Positions 9,636-18,629 of a DNA stretch of 64,000 bases are shown here, one piece after another. The stretch covers positions 28,610-92,609 of the forward strand of contig NZ_JAWLCI010000011.1 of the NCBI RefSeq assembly GCF_041687215.1. The letters are read 5' to 3'. The notes beneath the pieces were generated by a model. The model was given only the letters and a program-made list of their open reading frames with translations. It was not told the origin of the DNA and made no database searches. This DNA comes from Mariniphaga sp041687215. GTDB lineage: Bacteria; Bacteroidota; Bacteroidia; Bacteroidales; Prolixibacteraceae. The translations under genes and the position numbers were made by a program. Within the stretch, counting starts at the first letter, position 1. Each line of letters starts with the position of its first letter.

Positions 9636-9810
9636 TACGAATCAACACTATTAAACAACTTTAAAACGCCTTCCGAAAATAATTATTGCAGGTGCAATCA
9701 TTTACAATAAAACAATTATTTTTGTCAAATAACAGGCAAATATAACCACAAGGTTTATAAAACGTGAAAAATTATAATATTGCAAAACAATAAGAATTCA
9801 ACAAATCAGT

Positions 9811-9818
9811 TATATTTG
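9811..9818 (+). promoter_or_regulatory. -7 box upstream of gldJ
   Basis: The sequence TATATTTG matches TAnnTTTG and ends 16 bases before the gldJ ATG, which would give a leader of about 10 bases. There is no good -33 TTTG at 19-20 bases upstream. The porU-gldJ spacer is 199 bases and serves both divergent genes. Confidence 0.45.
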
Positions 9819-9834
9819 TGACAATTGGAAAAAA

Positions 9835-11295
9835 ATGAAAAACACTAATTTGATGAAGCTAAGGACGTTATTGTTACTGTTTTTAGCCGCCTTTGTGTCA
9901 GGATGTGGACTTTTTGGAGGTGGCGGAAGTGGTGAATCTTCGCGTACTACCGGATGGGAATATAATGCCGAGGAAACGGGAAATATCCCTCATATATCTG
10001 GTTATGAACAAGAACCAGGGCCAGGGCTCGTTTTTATTCAGGGTGGTACTTTTACTATGGGCCGTGTTGAAGAAGATGTGTTGTACAAATGGGACAACCA
10101 TCCGCGCAGGGTTACTGTTGCCTCATTTTATATGGACGAAACTGAAGTTTCAAACCAGGACTACCGTGAATATATTCACTGGTTGGGCAGAGTTTACCCC
10201 GGCGACAGGCAAAAACTGAATGCAGCACTTCCCGATACTACTTTGTGGAGAAGTGAACTTGCATACAACGAACCTTATGTCAATAACTACTTCAGGCACC
10301 CGGCTTATACCGATTATCCTGTTGTTGGTGTTACATGGGAACAGGCCGAAGCCTATTGCGATTGGAGGACTGACAGGGTAAATGAACAAATTCTGGTTTC
10401 ACGAGGAATTCTTCAGCACGACAATGCTCAGTCTGGTGAAAATGTTTTTACCACAGACACATATTTGACCGGATTATATGATGGAACTGCAGGAGAAGAT
10501 CCTCAGGAAAATCCTGACGGTACTTCACGCAGGGTTAGATGGGAAGACGGACTGATGCTTCCAAATTACCGCCTGCCCACCGAAGCAGAATGGGAATACG
10601 CAGCTTACGGACTAATTGGTAATACCGACGGAGAACTCCTCACCGATCGCAGAATTTACCCATGGAACGGAGCTTATCTCAGAGAGGATAGCCGCAAAGA
10701 AAAAGGTCGTTTGAAAGCCAACTTTGTAAGAGGCCGTGGTGACATGATGGGGATGGCTGGCGCTTTGAACGATAACGCCGACGTAACCGCTCCGGTATTT
10801 TCCTACGATCCGAACGATTATGGATTATATTGTATGGCAGGTAATGTTAACGAATGGGTGGCTGATGTTTATCGTCCGCTCTCATTTCTTGATGTGGAAG
10901 AATTCCAGCCTTTCAGAGGTAATGTGGTAACAGAATACCGCCGTGGACCTGATGGAGGATATGTTCGGGATCAGTACGGAGAACTGGTGCGGGACACTAT
11001 TGCCGATTACCGAAATTATCTCGATGGAAGTGCCAATTCTCAATTAATTGAAACCGGAGACTGGAATGAAGTGGAAGGAAGATCTACTGATGATATGTAC
11101 ATTCAGGATGACAGACCTGGTTATTTTTCCTCCTTAATTAGCGACGAAGTTAGGGTTTACAAAGGAGGTTCATGGAGAGACCGTCCATACTGGCTTGTTC
11201 CCGGAACCAGAAGATATCTTGAACAATCCAAAGCTCAGAACGATTTAGGATTCCGTTGTGCCATGACTCGCGTTGGAAGTCCTGAAGGATTTTAA
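9835..11295 (+). CDS. gldJ: Gliding motility / T9SS lipoprotein GldJ
   Basis: GldJ is an outer-membrane lipoprotein with a formylglycine-generating-enzyme-like (FGE-sulfatase) fold that stabilises GldK and is needed for T9SS and, where present, gliding. The 486-residue protein has a lipoprotein signal (LLFLAAFVSGC, Cys24), the GldJ-type stretch SSRTTGWEYN, then the fold's markers GLVFIQGGTFTMGRV, FYMDETEVSNQDYREY, YRLPTEAEWEYAAYG, YCMAGNVNEWVADVY and VYKGGSWRDRPYW, ending in LGFRCAMTRVG. GldK is a related alternative, but the N-terminal stretch and the position next to porU/porV and just before murF favour GldJ. A strong terminator follows. Confidence 0.88.
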   Translation: MKNTNLMKLRTLLLLFLAAFVSGCGLFGGGGSGESSRTTGWEYNAEETGNIPHISGYEQEPGPGLVFIQGGTFTMGRVEEDVLYKWDNHPRRVTVASFYMDETEVSNQDYREYIHWLGRVYPGDRQKLNAALPDTTLWRSELAYNEPYVNNYFRHPAYTDYPVVGVTWEQAEAYCDWRTDRVNEQILVSRGILQHDNAQSGENVFTTDTYLTGLYDGTAGEDPQENPDGTSRRVRWEDGLMLPNYRLPTEAEWEYAAYGLIGNTDGELLTDRRIYPWNGAYLREDSRKEKGRLKANFVRGRGDMMGMAGALNDNADVTAPVFSYDPNDYGLYCMAGNVNEWVADVYRPLSFLDVEEFQPFRGNVVTEYRRGPDGGYVRDQYGELVRDTIADYRNYLDGSANSQLIETGDWNEVEGRSTDDMYIQDDRPGYFSSLISDEVRVYKGGSWRDRPYWLVPGTRRYLEQSKAQNDLGFRCAMTRVGSPEGF

Positions 11296-11316
11296 TATGA
11301 ATTGAATGTTTAACTG

Positions 11317-11353
11317 AACCTCATTTGCCTCGGGTAAATGAGGTTTTTTATTT
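11317..11353 (+). terminator. Rho-independent terminator after gldJ
   Basis: A perfect 10-base-pair stem (AACCTCATTT with AAATGAGGTT) around a 9-base loop is followed by a T-rich run. It ends only a few bases before the murF start, so gldJ and murF are probably separate transcripts, or murF depends on read-through. Confidence 0.85.
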
Positions 11354-11359
11354 TAGACT

Positions 11360-12649
11360 ATGACTATTGACCAAATCTATAAACTTTTCGAAGCACACCC
11401 GAACGTAATTACCAACAGCAGGAAAATTGAAAAAGGTTGTCTGTTTTTTGCTTTGAAAGGTGAAAATTTCAACGGAAACAAATTTGCCCATGATGCACTG
11501 AATAAGGGAGCTGCTTTTGCTTTTGTAGATGAACAGGAATACCATAATTCAGAAAAAACAATTTTGGTAGAAAATGTTCTTCAAACTTTGCAGGAATTAG
11601 CACTATTTCACCGGAGAAAACTGGGAATACCAATTCTCGGTATTACGGGTTCAAACGGAAAAACAACTACAAAAGAACTTATCTCAACCGTTTTAAGTGA
11701 AAAATACCAGGTGGCATTTACACAGGGAAATCTGAATAATCACATCGGCGTACCACTAACACTCCTTACTATGAATAAAAGTACTGAAATAGGAGTTGTG
11801 GAAATGGGTGCGAATCACCCGTTTGAAATTGGCGAGCTTTGCGCCATTGCTGACCCTGATTTAGGTATAATTACGAATATTGGCCGGGCCCACCTCGAGG
11901 GATTTGGTTCATTTGAAACAATAAAAAAAACAAAAGCCGAATTATATGAGCATTTGAAAAGAAAAGGCGGCACTATTTTTTATAATAACGATAATATTAT
12001 ATTACAAGAATTGATTGGTGATTATTCCCGGACAGTAAGTTTTGGAAAAACAAGTGCCGATTTTACCGGAGAACCGGTTTCTTCACCTCCCTATCTTCAT
12101 GCCAAATTGAATTTTCCCAAAGGTGCCATTTATTTGAATACTCAACTAACCGGGCATTACAATTTCGAAAATTTGATGGCCGCAGCCTGCATTGGGAATT
12201 ATTTTCAGGTTGACCCGCTAAAAATTCAGTCAGCAATAAAAAACTACCGACCTAAAAATAATCGGTCACAACTTATTGAAAAAAGCGGGCTGCAAATAAT
12301 AATGGATGCATACAATGCCAATCCTACCAGCATGCAGGCATCCATCGAAAGTTTTGTATCTGCCTTTCAGCAACCCCGGTTTCTGATTATGGGTGATATG
12401 CTTGAACTGGGCGACCAGGCATTAAAAGAGCATATTTCCATTTTGGAACAAACAAAAAAACACCCCTTTGAAGCGGTGTTTCTTGTTGGGCCGGTTTTTA
12501 AGGAAGCAGCCCAAAGTTCTTCGTATTATACTTTTCCTGATGTATCCGCGCTTTGCAATTATTTTGCTCAGAATCCTGTTAAAAAAGGATCTGTTCTAAT
12601 AAAAGGCTCCCGCGGAATTCACCTCGAAAAAGTGCTCGATTTTCTTTAG
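11360..12649 (+). CDS. murF: UDP-MurNAc-tripeptide:D-Ala-D-Ala ligase
   Basis: MurF adds D-Ala-D-Ala to the UDP-MurNAc-tripeptide, the last cytoplasmic step of the peptidoglycan precursor. The 429-residue protein has the three Mur-ligase domains: an N-terminal substrate domain with SRKIEKGCLFFALKGENFNG, a central ATPase with the P-loop ILGITGSNGKTTTKEL (Lys101) and VVEMGANHPFEIGELC, and a C-terminal domain with MDAYNANPTSMQASIESF and MGDMLELGDQA. Although it follows gldJ, the terminator between them suggests an independent promoter. Its stop codon overlaps the stop of the convergent thioredoxin gene by 4 bases. Confidence 0.95.
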   Translation: MTIDQIYKLFEAHPNVITNSRKIEKGCLFFALKGENFNGNKFAHDALNKGAAFAFVDEQEYHNSEKTILVENVLQTLQELALFHRRKLGIPILGITGSNGKTTTKELISTVLSEKYQVAFTQGNLNNHIGVPLTLLTMNKSTEIGVVEMGANHPFEIGELCAIADPDLGIITNIGRAHLEGFGSFETIKKTKAELYEHLKRKGGTIFYNNDNIILQELIGDYSRTVSFGKTSADFTGEPVSSPPYLHAKLNFPKGAIYLNTQLTGHYNFENLMAAACIGNYFQVDPLKIQSAIKNYRPKNNRSQLIEKSGLQIIMDAYNANPTSMQASIESFVSAFQQPRFLIMGDMLELGDQALKEHISILEQTKKHPFEAVFLVGPVFKEAAQSSSYYTFPDVSALCNYFAQNPVKKGSVLIKGSRGIHLEKVLDFL

Positions 12650-13017
12650 TTTACTGAAGATTTTTCAACTTTCAGCACATCTGAAATAGCCTGTTCGAAA
12701 GTGGCTTTAGGAAGCGCTCCCATGGCCATTTGTGGTTGACCGTCAACCGGAACAAACAGTAATGAAGGGATACTCTGAATACCAAACATGCCTGCCAATT
12801 CCTGTTCCTGTTCTGTGTCAACTTTATAAATTACAAGCTTGTCGCCATACTCTTTCTGCAGTTCTTCCAAAACGGGGGCAACCATTTTGCATGGACCGCA
12901 CCAGTCAGCATAAAAATCTATCATACAAGGTACTGAACCTTCGTATTTCCAATCTTTGTTCACTTCAAAGTTAAATACTTTTTCTTTGAATGTCTCTTTT
13001 GTTAAGTGTTCCAACAT
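12646..13017 (-). CDS. trxA: Thioredoxin
   Basis: A 123-residue cytoplasmic thioredoxin with the classical motif YADWCGPCKMVAPVLEEL (Cys40 and Cys43), then KVDTEQEQELAGMFGIQSIP carrying the cis-proline and SLLFVPVDGQP. It reduces disulfides in client proteins such as ribonucleotide reductase and peroxiredoxins. It has about 15 extra N-terminal residues (MLEHLTKETFKEKVF) compared with E. coli TrxA. It is a single-gene unit, convergent with murF with a 4-base overlap of stop codons. Confidence 0.92.
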   Translation of the reverse strand: MLEHLTKETFKEKVFNFEVNKDWKYEGSVPCMIDFYADWCGPCKMVAPVLEELQKEYGDKLVIYKVDTEQEQELAGMFGIQSIPSLLFVPVDGQPQMAMGALPKATFEQAISDVLKVEKSSVN

Positions 13018-13127
13018 ATTTATTAAATTTAAAGATTTACATATCTAAATTTGTCGATATCCAAAATACAAAGATAATACCATTTTATCTGAATGAAAAA
13101 TAGAACTGGGTTTCCCTCAAATAATTG

Positions 13128-13135
13128 TAATTTTG
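13128..13135 (+). promoter_or_regulatory. -7 box upstream of the CCA-adding enzyme gene
   Basis: TAATTTTG matches TAnnTTTG; it would give a leader of about 55 bases before the ATG at 13196. An ACTG at about the -33 position is only a partial match. Confidence 0.4.
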
Positions 13136-13195
13136 TCACGATTTTTTCCCGGACTGTCAGGAAATTTTTTTTTTGAATACTTTTTTGTCAGAAAA

Positions 13196-14605
13196 ATGAA
13201 GCATAAACTAAAAGATAAAATATTTGAATATATAGCTAATGGTGCTGAACAAATAGGCCAGGAAACCTATGTGATAGGAGGTTACGTGCGGGATTTGTTC
13301 CTGAACAGGCGTTCCAAGGACATTGATATTGTAACTTTGGGTAGTGGTATTGAACTGGCTGAACATATTGCCCGAAATTTAAAACCAAGACCTAATGTTA
13401 CTGTTTTTAAGAATTTCGGTACAGCTCAATTAAAATACCGCAATTTCGAAATTGAGTTTGTTGGAGCCCGCAAGGAATCTTACCGCAGCGATTCACGAAA
13501 ACCAATTGTGGAAAATGGTACGCTTGAAGATGATCAAAACCGCCGTGATTTTACCATTAATGCGTTGGCTCTAAGTTTAAACAAAGAAAATTTTGGGGAA
13601 CTTTCAGATCCATTTAACGGGTTGAAAGACATGGAAGAAAAAATTATCCGGACTCCGCTCGATCCCAATATTACATTTTCGGATGATCCGTTGCGAATGA
13701 TGCGTGCCATCAGATTCTCTACCCAACTGGATTTTGAAATTGAAGCAACTACACTGCAGGCCATTGCAGCAAACCGTGATCGAATAAAAATCGTTTCATC
13801 TGAGCGGATTGCTGATGAGCTGAATAAAATTATGATGGCAAAAAAACCCTCTGTTGGGTTTAAATTACTGGACGAGACTGGATTGTTAAACATTATTTTC
13901 CCCGAATTACAACAGATGAAGGGAGTTGATATAGTAAAAGGAACCGGACATAAGGATAATTTTTACCATACACTTGAAGTGCTCGATCGCATTGTTCCGC
14001 ATACTGATAATCTTTGGTTACGGTGGTCGGCATTGTTGCACGACATTGCCAAACCAGCTACCAAAAAATTTATAGAAGGGCAGGGCTGGACTTTTCATGC
14101 CCATAATTTTGTAGGAGTTAAAATGATTCCCAAAATTTTCCGCAGATTAAAACTTCCACTCAACGAGAAAATGAAGTATGTTCAGAAAATGGTAAAGTTA
14201 CACATGCGACCCATTGTTCTCTCAGAAGAGGAAGTATCTGATTCTGCTGTTCGGCGTTTGCTTTTTGAAGCCGGCGATGATATTGACGATCTGATGACTT
14301 TATGCGAAGCTGATATCACCTCCAAAAATCCGGAGAAGGTAAAGCGTTACATGAAAAATTTTAAAATTGTGCGCCGGAAGCTCAGAGAGATTGAGGAAAA
14401 GGACGCCATTCGAAATTTTCAGCCTCCCATTTCGGGTGAGTTAATTATGGAAAAATTTGGCCTGTCGCCCAGTCGCGAAGTTGGTCTGATTAAAGATGCG
14501 ATTAAAGAGGCCATCCTCGATGGGGAGATAAGGAATAACTATGACGAAGCATTTGCTTTTATGCTGAAAAAGGCTGAGGAACTGGGTTTGACACCCGTAT
14601 ATTAA
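13196..14605 (+). CDS. cca: CCA tRNA nucleotidyltransferase with HD domain
   Basis: This class II nucleotidyltransferase builds or repairs the 3' CCA end of tRNAs. The 469-residue protein has the nucleotidyltransferase head with YVIGGYVRDLFLNRRSKDID (Gly-Gly motif at 28-29, catalytic Asp42 and Asp44), the RRDFTINAL motif and the RNA-binding part with DPLRMMRAIRF, then an HD domain with WSALLHDIAKP (His282-Asp283). A longer reading from a TTG at 13133 exists, but the ATG at 13196 fits the family and lies at a suitable distance from the -7 box. Its function fits the tRNA-Lys in this window, which carries no genomic CCA. The 3' end overlaps the convergent gene by 4 bases. Confidence 0.93.
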   Translation: MKHKLKDKIFEYIANGAEQIGQETYVIGGYVRDLFLNRRSKDIDIVTLGSGIELAEHIARNLKPRPNVTVFKNFGTAQLKYRNFEIEFVGARKESYRSDSRKPIVENGTLEDDQNRRDFTINALALSLNKENFGELSDPFNGLKDMEEKIIRTPLDPNITFSDDPLRMMRAIRFSTQLDFEIEATTLQAIAANRDRIKIVSSERIADELNKIMMAKKPSVGFKLLDETGLLNIIFPELQQMKGVDIVKGTGHKDNFYHTLEVLDRIVPHTDNLWLRWSALLHDIAKPATKKFIEGQGWTFHAHNFVGVKMIPKIFRRLKLPLNEKMKYVQKMVKLHMRPIVLSEEEVSDSAVRRLLFEAGDDIDDLMTLCEADITSKNPEKVKRYMKNFKIVRRKLREIEEKDAIRNFQPPISGELIMEKFGLSPSREVGLIKDAIKEAILDGEIRNNYDEAFAFMLKKAEELGLTPVY

Positions 14606-15642
14606 GGATTGTTTTGCAATTTTAACAAAACTGGCAAATGGTCGCTAAATCCTCCATTGTAACGAAATCCAATGTATGTTCGGTTTGTTTTTATTCCGCC
14701 ATATCGTTCATCTTTTTCCAGGAGAAAAGGTAATTGAACGATTTTTGCCCACTCCGGCCGGGTAAACATATTATTTTCGCTTTTCAGTAAATTTCCTGAA
14801 ACCATTATCTGGTCAAAAACAGACCATTGCGACTGGTATTTCAAAGTCCCCGGTTCCTGATTCATCCACGAATAGGAAAGATTGTAAATTTGGGTTTCAT
14901 TATAATCAAGGTTTTTCTCTGAATATTCTTCGGCACCCAGATGAATAGAAACGCTTTCATCAGAAGGCTGGTCGTTAAAATCGCCAACAATTACAATGTT
15001 GGGTTTTTTGTGCTTTTTTTGCAGAATTTCAAATTCAGATCGTAAAATATGTGCTGCAAGATTTCTATGTAACTGACTTTCAAGCAGCCCCGAATACCTC
15101 GAAGGCCAGTGATTGACGAAAATATGCAAGGTATCAGTTTTGTTTACAATACCTGAAACATACAAAATTTCCCTTGAATTCAACACCGAATCATTGTCAA
15201 GCTGCAATGGTATATATTTGTACTCCAGTGGATAGAATTCATTTTCATTATATAAAAGCCCAACATCAATTCCCCTAAAATCTAGCGATTCTTTGTGAAT
15301 GATTTTATAGGGAAAAGATTTTAATGGTGTTTCGCTGATTAACTTTTCCAGCACAAAGCGGTTTTCAATCTCGCAAAGTGCCACAAGTTTAGGCGGATTC
15401 CATCCTGATGAGCTTAATATTACTTTTGAAATATTCTGAAGTTTCTTGTTAAATCTATTGAATGTCCATCGCCGGTCTCCGTTCGGAGTAAATTCATCAT
15501 CATTTGTTTCGGGATTATCTTTTAAATCGAAAAGATTTTCAACATTGTAAAAGAGAATAGTTGTTTCGTTTGAATGTTGTTGCGGAAAAGTTTTGCCAGC
15601 GAAAAGAATAAACAGGCAAAACAGGAAAACTTTATTTTTCAT
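14602..15642 (-). CDS. Secreted endonuclease/exonuclease/phosphatase-family protein
   Basis: A 346-residue protein with a cleavable signal peptide (MKNKVFLFCLFILFAGKTFP) followed by an EEP-superfamily domain: TTILFYNVENLFDLKDNPET, LVALCEIENRFVLEKL (catalytic Glu), HIFVNHWPSRYSG, PNIVIVGDFNDQPSDESV (Asp-Asn pair) and the late FSDHLPVLLKL histidine motif. The full set of fold residues suggests an active Mg-dependent phosphodiesterase, but whether it cuts nucleic acids, phospholipids or another ester cannot be told. The ATG at 15642 lies inside the end of the upstream beta-helix gene (11-base overlap), so the two are translationally coupled. Confidence 0.85.
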   Translation of the reverse strand: MKNKVFLFCLFILFAGKTFPQQHSNETTILFYNVENLFDLKDNPETNDDEFTPNGDRRWTFNRFNKKLQNISKVILSSSGWNPPKLVALCEIENRFVLEKLISETPLKSFPYKIIHKESLDFRGIDVGLLYNENEFYPLEYKYIPLQLDNDSVLNSREILYVSGIVNKTDTLHIFVNHWPSRYSGLLESQLHRNLAAHILRSEFEILQKKHKKPNIVIVGDFNDQPSDESVSIHLGAEEYSEKNLDYNETQIYNLSYSWMNQEPGTLKYQSQWSVFDQIMVSGNLLKSENNMFTRPEWAKIVQLPFLLEKDERYGGIKTNRTYIGFRYNGGFSDHLPVLLKLQNNP

Positions 15643-17083
15643 CCTTTTTTTCAATTCGCTCATAAGCGCCAAGGTCGGGGCCGTCGTCAGAAAGTCGGTC
15701 TTTATTCAGAATATCCGTGGGGAATAATTTGCCATAATCAGGATTTCCGATGTCTTTTGCAGCCGAGAGGGTATCCAATTCATAAATATAATCATCATAC
15801 GGATCCATAAACAGTGGATTGAATTCTTCGCCTTTCCATACATTTTTGTAATGGTCTTTATTTGAGGTATTAAATGTGTCGGGAACCTGTATAATACAAT
15901 GGTCAAAGAAATAATTAAAGGCTTTTTCTTCGTTTTTGCCCAATTCTATTTCCATCTGGTTATTCCCGTAAATAATGCTGTTTCCAAAAAATGCCTTTTC
16001 CAAATCTCCGGTATGTGTCACTTTTGAACCATCTGCCGATTCAATGACCAATGCGTTGGAAAGTACCAATGACGCCGTTTTTCGCACCCGTGAAGTATAT
16101 CCACCCCAGTAATTGGCAATGGTGGTATGGTAAAATTCATATTCTCCGCCAACCAGCAATGCAGCAGCATAGAAACCGCAATTTGCAATTACGTTGTTGT
16201 ACCCCGAAATTTTTGATTTCATGGCAAATAATCCGGCATAGGCCATGTTTTCAATTTTTGAGTTTGAAAGTTCGAGCGTGGCGTAACCTTCATCTTCAAT
16301 TGTTCCTACCTGCAATCCAATATTCGCATTTTTAATGTTGGTGAAATTGAATACATTATCGTGGCTGCCCGAAAAGAGAATAATTCCGTTCCACTGGTCT
16401 GGTATGTTTTTGTAAGTATCTTCGAGCCTGTCAGCAGTAAAAAGTATCTGGTTTTGAAAATTCCCCTCTGCAATCACATTTCCCCTTACATAAAGTCCAG
16501 CATCTTTGTGAAAATAAATTCTGGTACCTGGCTCAATGGTTAAAGTTGAAGTGCTGTCAACATAAGCATAATCGTAAACCAGGTAAGGCTTTTCTGCAGT
16601 CCAGGTTGTTGTGCCAATGTTTTCGCTTTTAATCAGTTTAAAATCCTGACCATAGGCAATCAGTTTAATGTTTTGCCGGGTTGTATTGGTTGTAAATTCT
16701 ATTGAATCCTGAACAACCATGGGCAGGTTTTGTCCATTTGGATCAATGGTAACTTCCACAAAAATAAAAATACTATCGCGCGCAGGTACTTCTACTTCAT
16801 AAACTTCATTGGAAGATTCTCCGTTTACATTCAGCCTGAAATTTGAAAATTCGCCTCCGGCAACCCGAATACGGCCAATAAGAATATTTTCGTCGTAAGG
16901 ATTGTATATTTTCAGATTTTGAGTTGTTGAACCAATGGTCGTGAAAATGGTATCAAACATTACCGTATCAACAGAAAACCTAAGTTGTGCATCGGGTGAA
17001 TTCAAATATCCCTCATCTTCGCATGAAAACAGCGAAAAAGCCACGAAAGCCACAAGCAATATTTGAAGCAGATACCTTTTCAA
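15632..17083 (-). CDS. Lipoprotein with right-handed beta-helix repeats
   Basis: A 483-residue lipoprotein (LLVAFVAFSLFSC, Cys21) with an N-terminal beta-sandwich of about 150 residues, followed by an imperfect parallel beta-helix with turns such as STLTIEPGTRIYFHKDAGLY, WNGIILFSGSHDNVFNFTNI and IGLQVGTIEDEGYATLELSN, and a C-terminal RLSDDGPDLGAYER motif common to Bacteroidota beta-helix proteins. The start is a TTG: no in-frame ATG lies upstream nearby, and the signal peptide follows the TTG directly. Beta-helix proteins often bind or cleave polysaccharides, but no catalytic residues can be assigned. It is coupled to the EEP hydrolase gene. Confidence 0.8.
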   Translation of the reverse strand: MKRYLLQILLVAFVAFSLFSCEDEGYLNSPDAQLRFSVDTVMFDTIFTTIGSTTQNLKIYNPYDENILIGRIRVAGGEFSNFRLNVNGESSNEVYEVEVPARDSIFIFVEVTIDPNGQNLPMVVQDSIEFTTNTTRQNIKLIAYGQDFKLIKSENIGTTTWTAEKPYLVYDYAYVDSTSTLTIEPGTRIYFHKDAGLYVRGNVIAEGNFQNQILFTADRLEDTYKNIPDQWNGIILFSGSHDNVFNFTNIKNANIGLQVGTIEDEGYATLELSNSKIENMAYAGLFAMKSKISGYNNVIANCGFYAAALLVGGEYEFYHTTIANYWGGYTSRVRKTASLVLSNALVIESADGSKVTHTGDLEKAFFGNSIIYGNNQMEIELGKNEEKAFNYFFDHCIIQVPDTFNTSNKDHYKNVWKGEEFNPLFMDPYDDYIYELDTLSAAKDIGNPDYGKLFPTDILNKDRLSDDGPDLGAYERIEKKDEK

Positions 17084-17190
17084 TTCCCCAGTTTTTAATG
17101 CTACAACGGATTTTATGCCATCTTATTCTGCAAATATAACAAATCAATTTACAAAATTTAACATTTATTTGCAACTATTCATATTTTAAT

Positions 17191-18627
17191 TCATTTTTTT
17201 GAAATGACCCACAATCCTAAACATGTTAATAAGCCGTTTAGGATTAAAAGTTCAAATCCGAATTTGTACCCGTGAAAAAGTACTTCAGAATAGACAGAAA
17301 TAACATAGCACAAAACGGGTGAAATTATTGCTACAACCGGAACCCATTTATCTTTAATATTTTTTTTGGTGTACATGCCAAACACAAACAAACCCAGAAT
17401 TGGCCCATAGGTATAACCAGCCACTGTAAAAACTGCAACTACCACACTTTCGTTGCTGATGGCCCTGAACACCAAAATTATTGCTGCCAGTAAAACGGAA
17501 AACAGCAGGTGTGCCCTTTTTTTAATGCGTCTTCTTTGTGTCTCTTCGTATTTATCAATTTTTAAGAAATCAACACTAAATGAGGTGGTCAGCGCAGTTA
17601 GTGCCGAGTCGGCACTGGAATATGCTGCCGCAGTAATTCCCAACAGAAATGCAATGCCAACCGCTAAACTTAAATGGTTCAGTGCAATTAACGGATACAA
17701 GTCATCCGTATTTTCAGGAATTTGAATACCGGTTTCATGGGCAAAAATATACAGTAAAACCCCCAGGCAAAGGAAAAGAAAAACAGCCGCCAAAAACGAT
17801 AAACTGAAAACTACCATGTTTTTTTGCGCCTCTTTTTTGTTTTTACAAGTTAGGTTTTTTTGCATCATGTCCTGGTCCATCCCAACCATAACAATGGTTA
17901 TAAACATTCCGGCAAAAAATTGCTTGAAAAAATTATTCCCACTGCGCCAGTCCCAAAAGAATATTTTCGAAGTTGGTTCAGCAGAAATTCGTTCAGCAAG
18001 TGAAAAAAAATCGAGATTAAGTGAGCGGCTTATTGATATGATGGTAAATATTACGGCACTCACCAGAAAAAGAGTTTGCAGTGTATCTGTCCAAACTATG
18101 GTTTTTATTCCGCCTTTAAACGTGTAAACCCATATTAGGGCAATAGTAACCAAAACAGTTATTGAAAAGGGAATATTGAACGTATCGAAAAATGCAATTT
18201 GCAATACCGTAGCTACCAAATACAACCGAAATGCAGCGCCAATAAGTTTTGAAATAAGGAAGAAAAACGAACCGGTTTTGTAGGATGAATTTCCGAAACG
18301 CTGGTCTAGAAACGAATAGATGGAAACCAGGTTGAGCCTGTAATAGAGCGGGAGTAAAATTCCAGCCACAAGCCAGTACCCGACAATGTTTCCAAAAATA
18401 AATTGCAAATAGGAAAAAGCTGAATTGCCCACTTCGCCGGGTACAGAAATAAACGTTACTCCCGAAAGAGTTGCCCCAACCATGCCAAAGGCAACAAGGA
18501 ACCAGGGCGATTTTCGGTTGGCTGTAAAAAATGCCTGGGTATCAGCATCTCGCGAGGTAAGCCAGGATATGCCAACCAATACTAAAAAATAACCTAATAC
18601 AAGACTTAGAACGAGGTAGGGATTCAT
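17191..18627 (-). CDS. Sodium:solute symporter (SSS family)
   Basis: A 478-residue inner-membrane protein with about 13 hydrophobic helices and the SSS core: ADTQAFFTANRKSPWFLVAF at the start, GATLSGVTFISVPGEVGNSA, WVYTFKGGIKTIVWTDTLQT, and AAYSSADSALTALTTSFSVD (Na2-site serines of the family). The substrate cannot be read from sequence. It starts 2 bases after the stop of the NamZ gene, a spacing that implies co-translation; the substrate may therefore be a product of NamZ such as N-acetylmuramic acid, which is inference only. Confidence 0.9.
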   Translation of the reverse strand: MNPYLVLSLVLGYFLVLVGISWLTSRDADTQAFFTANRKSPWFLVAFGMVGATLSGVTFISVPGEVGNSAFSYLQFIFGNIVGYWLVAGILLPLYYRLNLVSIYSFLDQRFGNSSYKTGSFFFLISKLIGAAFRLYLVATVLQIAFFDTFNIPFSITVLVTIALIWVYTFKGGIKTIVWTDTLQTLFLVSAVIFTIISISRSLNLDFFSLAERISAEPTSKIFFWDWRSGNNFFKQFFAGMFITIVMVGMDQDMMQKNLTCKNKKEAQKNMVVFSLSFLAAVFLFLCLGVLLYIFAHETGIQIPENTDDLYPLIALNHLSLAVGIAFLLGITAAAYSSADSALTALTTSFSVDFLKIDKYEETQRRRIKKRAHLLFSVLLAAIILVFRAISNESVVVAVFTVAGYTYGPILGLFVFGMYTKKNIKDKWVPVVAIISPVLCYVISVYSEVLFHGYKFGFELLILNGLLTCLGLWVISKK

Positions 18628-18629
18628 AA

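Noticed and set aside
11360..12649. gldJ and murF as one operon.
   Set aside because: A 10-base-pair stem with a T run lies between them, which argues for separate transcripts, although read-through cannot be excluded.
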